From Pseudomonadota bacterium (GTDB taxonomy: Bacteria > Desulfobacterota > Desulfobacteria > Desulfobacterales > RPRI01), in the NCBI GenBank assembly GCA_018830925.1, contig JAHJRK010000575.1, positions 1-5,456 on the forward strand: a DNA stretch of 5,456 nt, written 5' to 3'. Made by a program: the position numbers and the translations under genes. The notes under the pieces were generated by a model. It was not told the DNA's origin. It did not search any database and saw only the letters and a list, made by a program, of their open reading frames with translations. Positions 4,311 to 5,456 of this stretch are shown here, piece by piece. Position 1 is the first letter of the stretch, and every line of letters begins with the position of its first letter.

Positions 4311-5456
4311 GAAGCAGACGGATAAGCCACAGAGTAATAAACGGTATGAACGCAATAACGCATAGGACCGGCTTTATTGTGAAAATATCGCACAGTTTTC
4401 CTGTTACCGGGGTGAGCACTCCGCCTGTTCCCCACGCAAGTCCCATCATGAGACTCGAAGCCATCGATTTTCCTCCGGGGGCGAGTTTCTGTGCCATTGT
4501 GACTCCGAGAGGGAGGGTTGCGAGGACAAAAAAACCGGCCAGCATCGCTCCGAGATAAACCCAGTTTCCCGGAAGATAGAGAAGAAGAAGCATGCAAGGC
4601 GGCGTTAAAAGATGGGTGATGTAAAAAACCGGTTTAAATCCCATCTTGTCTGCCATGTGTCCTGCAATGAGCCCGCTCATCGAGCCGGCTACGGTAAAGA
4701 TTGCCACAAGTAAACCGATCGATACAAGCGAATGTCCTTCCCAGCTGTATAAGACCGGGAAGAAAGTCACAAAAGACTGGCTCACAAAGGCCCTTAAAAC
4801 CATGATCAGCCAGAGAAGAATTATCGATTTCCATACCGGCCCGAAAATCTCTTTTATTGAACCGAAAAGACCCAGGTTGCTGAGCCCTTCCCCGACAGGC
4901 ATTGGAATGATTTTATACAAAAAATACATGCTTGCAAGGCCTAAGAAGACGGTATAGGGCGTTGCTTCAAGACCGTATCCCGCCACAAGCCATGTGATAA
5001 AAAGCGGCCCCAATCCGAATGCAAGGGTTCCGCCCATGTTGAATACCGACATGGAAAAGGCGAAGTTGCGTCCCGAGTATGATGAAATCATCCCGGCTGT
5101 TGTGGGATGGAAAATGGATGAACCTATTGAACTGGCCGATACAAGGAGAAGGAGAATGGCATATGAAGGCGCGATTCCCACGAGTGATGTCGAAATGACG
5201 ACGATCAAAGGCCCCCCAAGAACAAAAGCGCGTGTTTTATAGCGGTCGGCAAGATATCCTATCGGAGGCTGCACAACAAAAGCAAGAAAGCGGCTTATCC
5301 CGGCAATGAAGCCCGCCTGTGTGAGTGTAAGGGAGTATTTCTGAATCAGAACCGGAAGCAGGGGGCTTATGAACGAATGGTAAAAATCGCCTGTGAAATG
5401 GACAAGCGTCAATGCCATAATAATTTTTAAATCGGTGTTATTTTTAAACTTAAACA
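4264..5456 (-). CDS. MFS transporter, Fsr-like (5' end missing)
   Basis: Second inner-membrane MFS transporter, 384 residues from the ATG at 5418, with most of the expected 12 helices visible. Counting from that ATG, motif A is GYLADRYKTR (54-63) and a second copy GHMADKMGFK lies at 253-262. SSIFHPTTAGMIS (100-112) followed by FNMGGTLAFGLGP closely matches the SSVFHP...GGNFGSSLGP region of E. coli Fsr, closer than the first MFS gene does. Substrate unknown; drug or metabolite efflux is the family precedent. The frame stays open from 5418 to the right edge (reading FKFKNNTDLKII before the ATG) and there is no ribosome site before that ATG, so the true start is probably outside the window. The hydrophilic tail (PKEEKESNQAQNIAP) lies over the end of the GNAT gene on the other strand. 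Confidence 0.88.
   Translation of the reverse strand, partial: FKFKNNTDLKIIMALTLVHFTGDFYHSFISPLLPVLIQKYSLTLTQAGFIAGISRFLAFVVQPPIGYLADRYKTRAFVLGGPLIVVISTSLVGIAPSYAILLLLVSASSIGSSIFHPTTAGMISSYSGRNFAFSMSVFNMGGTLAFGLGPLFITWLVAGYGLEATPYTVFLGLASMYFLYKIIPMPVGEGLSNLGLFGSIKEIFGPVWKSIILLWLIMVLRAFVSQSFVTFFPVLYSWEGHSLVSIGLLVAIFTVAGSMSGLIAGHMADKMGFKPVFYITHLLTPPCMLLLLYLPGNWVYLGAMLAGFFVLATLPLGVTMAQKLAPGGKSMASSLMMGLAWGTGGVLTPVTGKLCDIFTIKPVLCVIAFIPFITLWLIRLLPKEEKESNQAQNIAP

Noticed and set aside
4346..5242. Plus-strand open frames opposite the second MFS gene
   Set aside because: They lie wholly antisense to a clear transporter, lack ribosome sites and have no recognisable protein features.
5416..5418. ATG as the true start of the right-hand MFS gene
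   Set aside because: No ribosome site precedes it and the frame continues open to the window edge; homologues usually have more residues before the first helix.

Overview
The window is an ordinary-looking piece of bacterial chromosome with moderate base composition. It is densely packed and carries six protein-coding genes, two of which run off the ends. I see no rRNA, tRNA, CRISPR array, transposase or phage gene. Short TCGAA-rich degenerate repeats between genes, a stand-alone HD-GYP protein, a YkgJ-type cysteine-cluster protein and Fsr-like transporters together suggest an environmental Desulfobacterota (former deltaproteobacterial) genome. This rests on general familiarity, not a search, and is only moderately likely.

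Layout. Positions 1-2830 hold three genes on the plus strand: a carbon-nitrogen hydrolase of the nitrilase superfamily (5' end missing), a 12-helix MFS transporter resembling the fosmidomycin-resistance (Fsr) group, and a CxxCxxCC (YkgJ-type) protein. The two spacers between them are both 122 bp and both filled by related degenerate repeats sharing an identical 27-bp core. Positions 2838-3500 hold a small HD-GYP protein on the minus strand, converging on the YkgJ gene with only 7 bp between stops. Positions 3501-3803 are a 303-bp non-coding region between the divergent HD-GYP and GNAT genes, with an AT-rich candidate promoter zone, two overlapping dyads, a direct repeat and an inverted repeat. 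Positions 3804-4310 encode a GNAT acetyltransferase on the plus strand. Its 3' end overlaps by 47 bp the 3' end of a second Fsr-like MFS transporter on the minus strand, which remains open to the right edge.

How the genes may work together. The three plus-strand genes could be one transcription unit: a transporter beside an amidase-type hydrolase fits import or export of an amide or nitrile compound and its hydrolysis, but the substrate cannot be read from the sequence. The HD-GYP protein would act in cyclic-di-GMP turnover and the GNAT enzyme in acetylating an unknown small molecule or protein; nothing ties them functionally to each other or to the transporters.

I did not find a clear new multi-gene system. 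The most unusual content is between the genes: composite repeats that bracket the first transporter gene, contribute its last codons, and seem to supply a ribosome-binding site for one gene and the start codon of the next.
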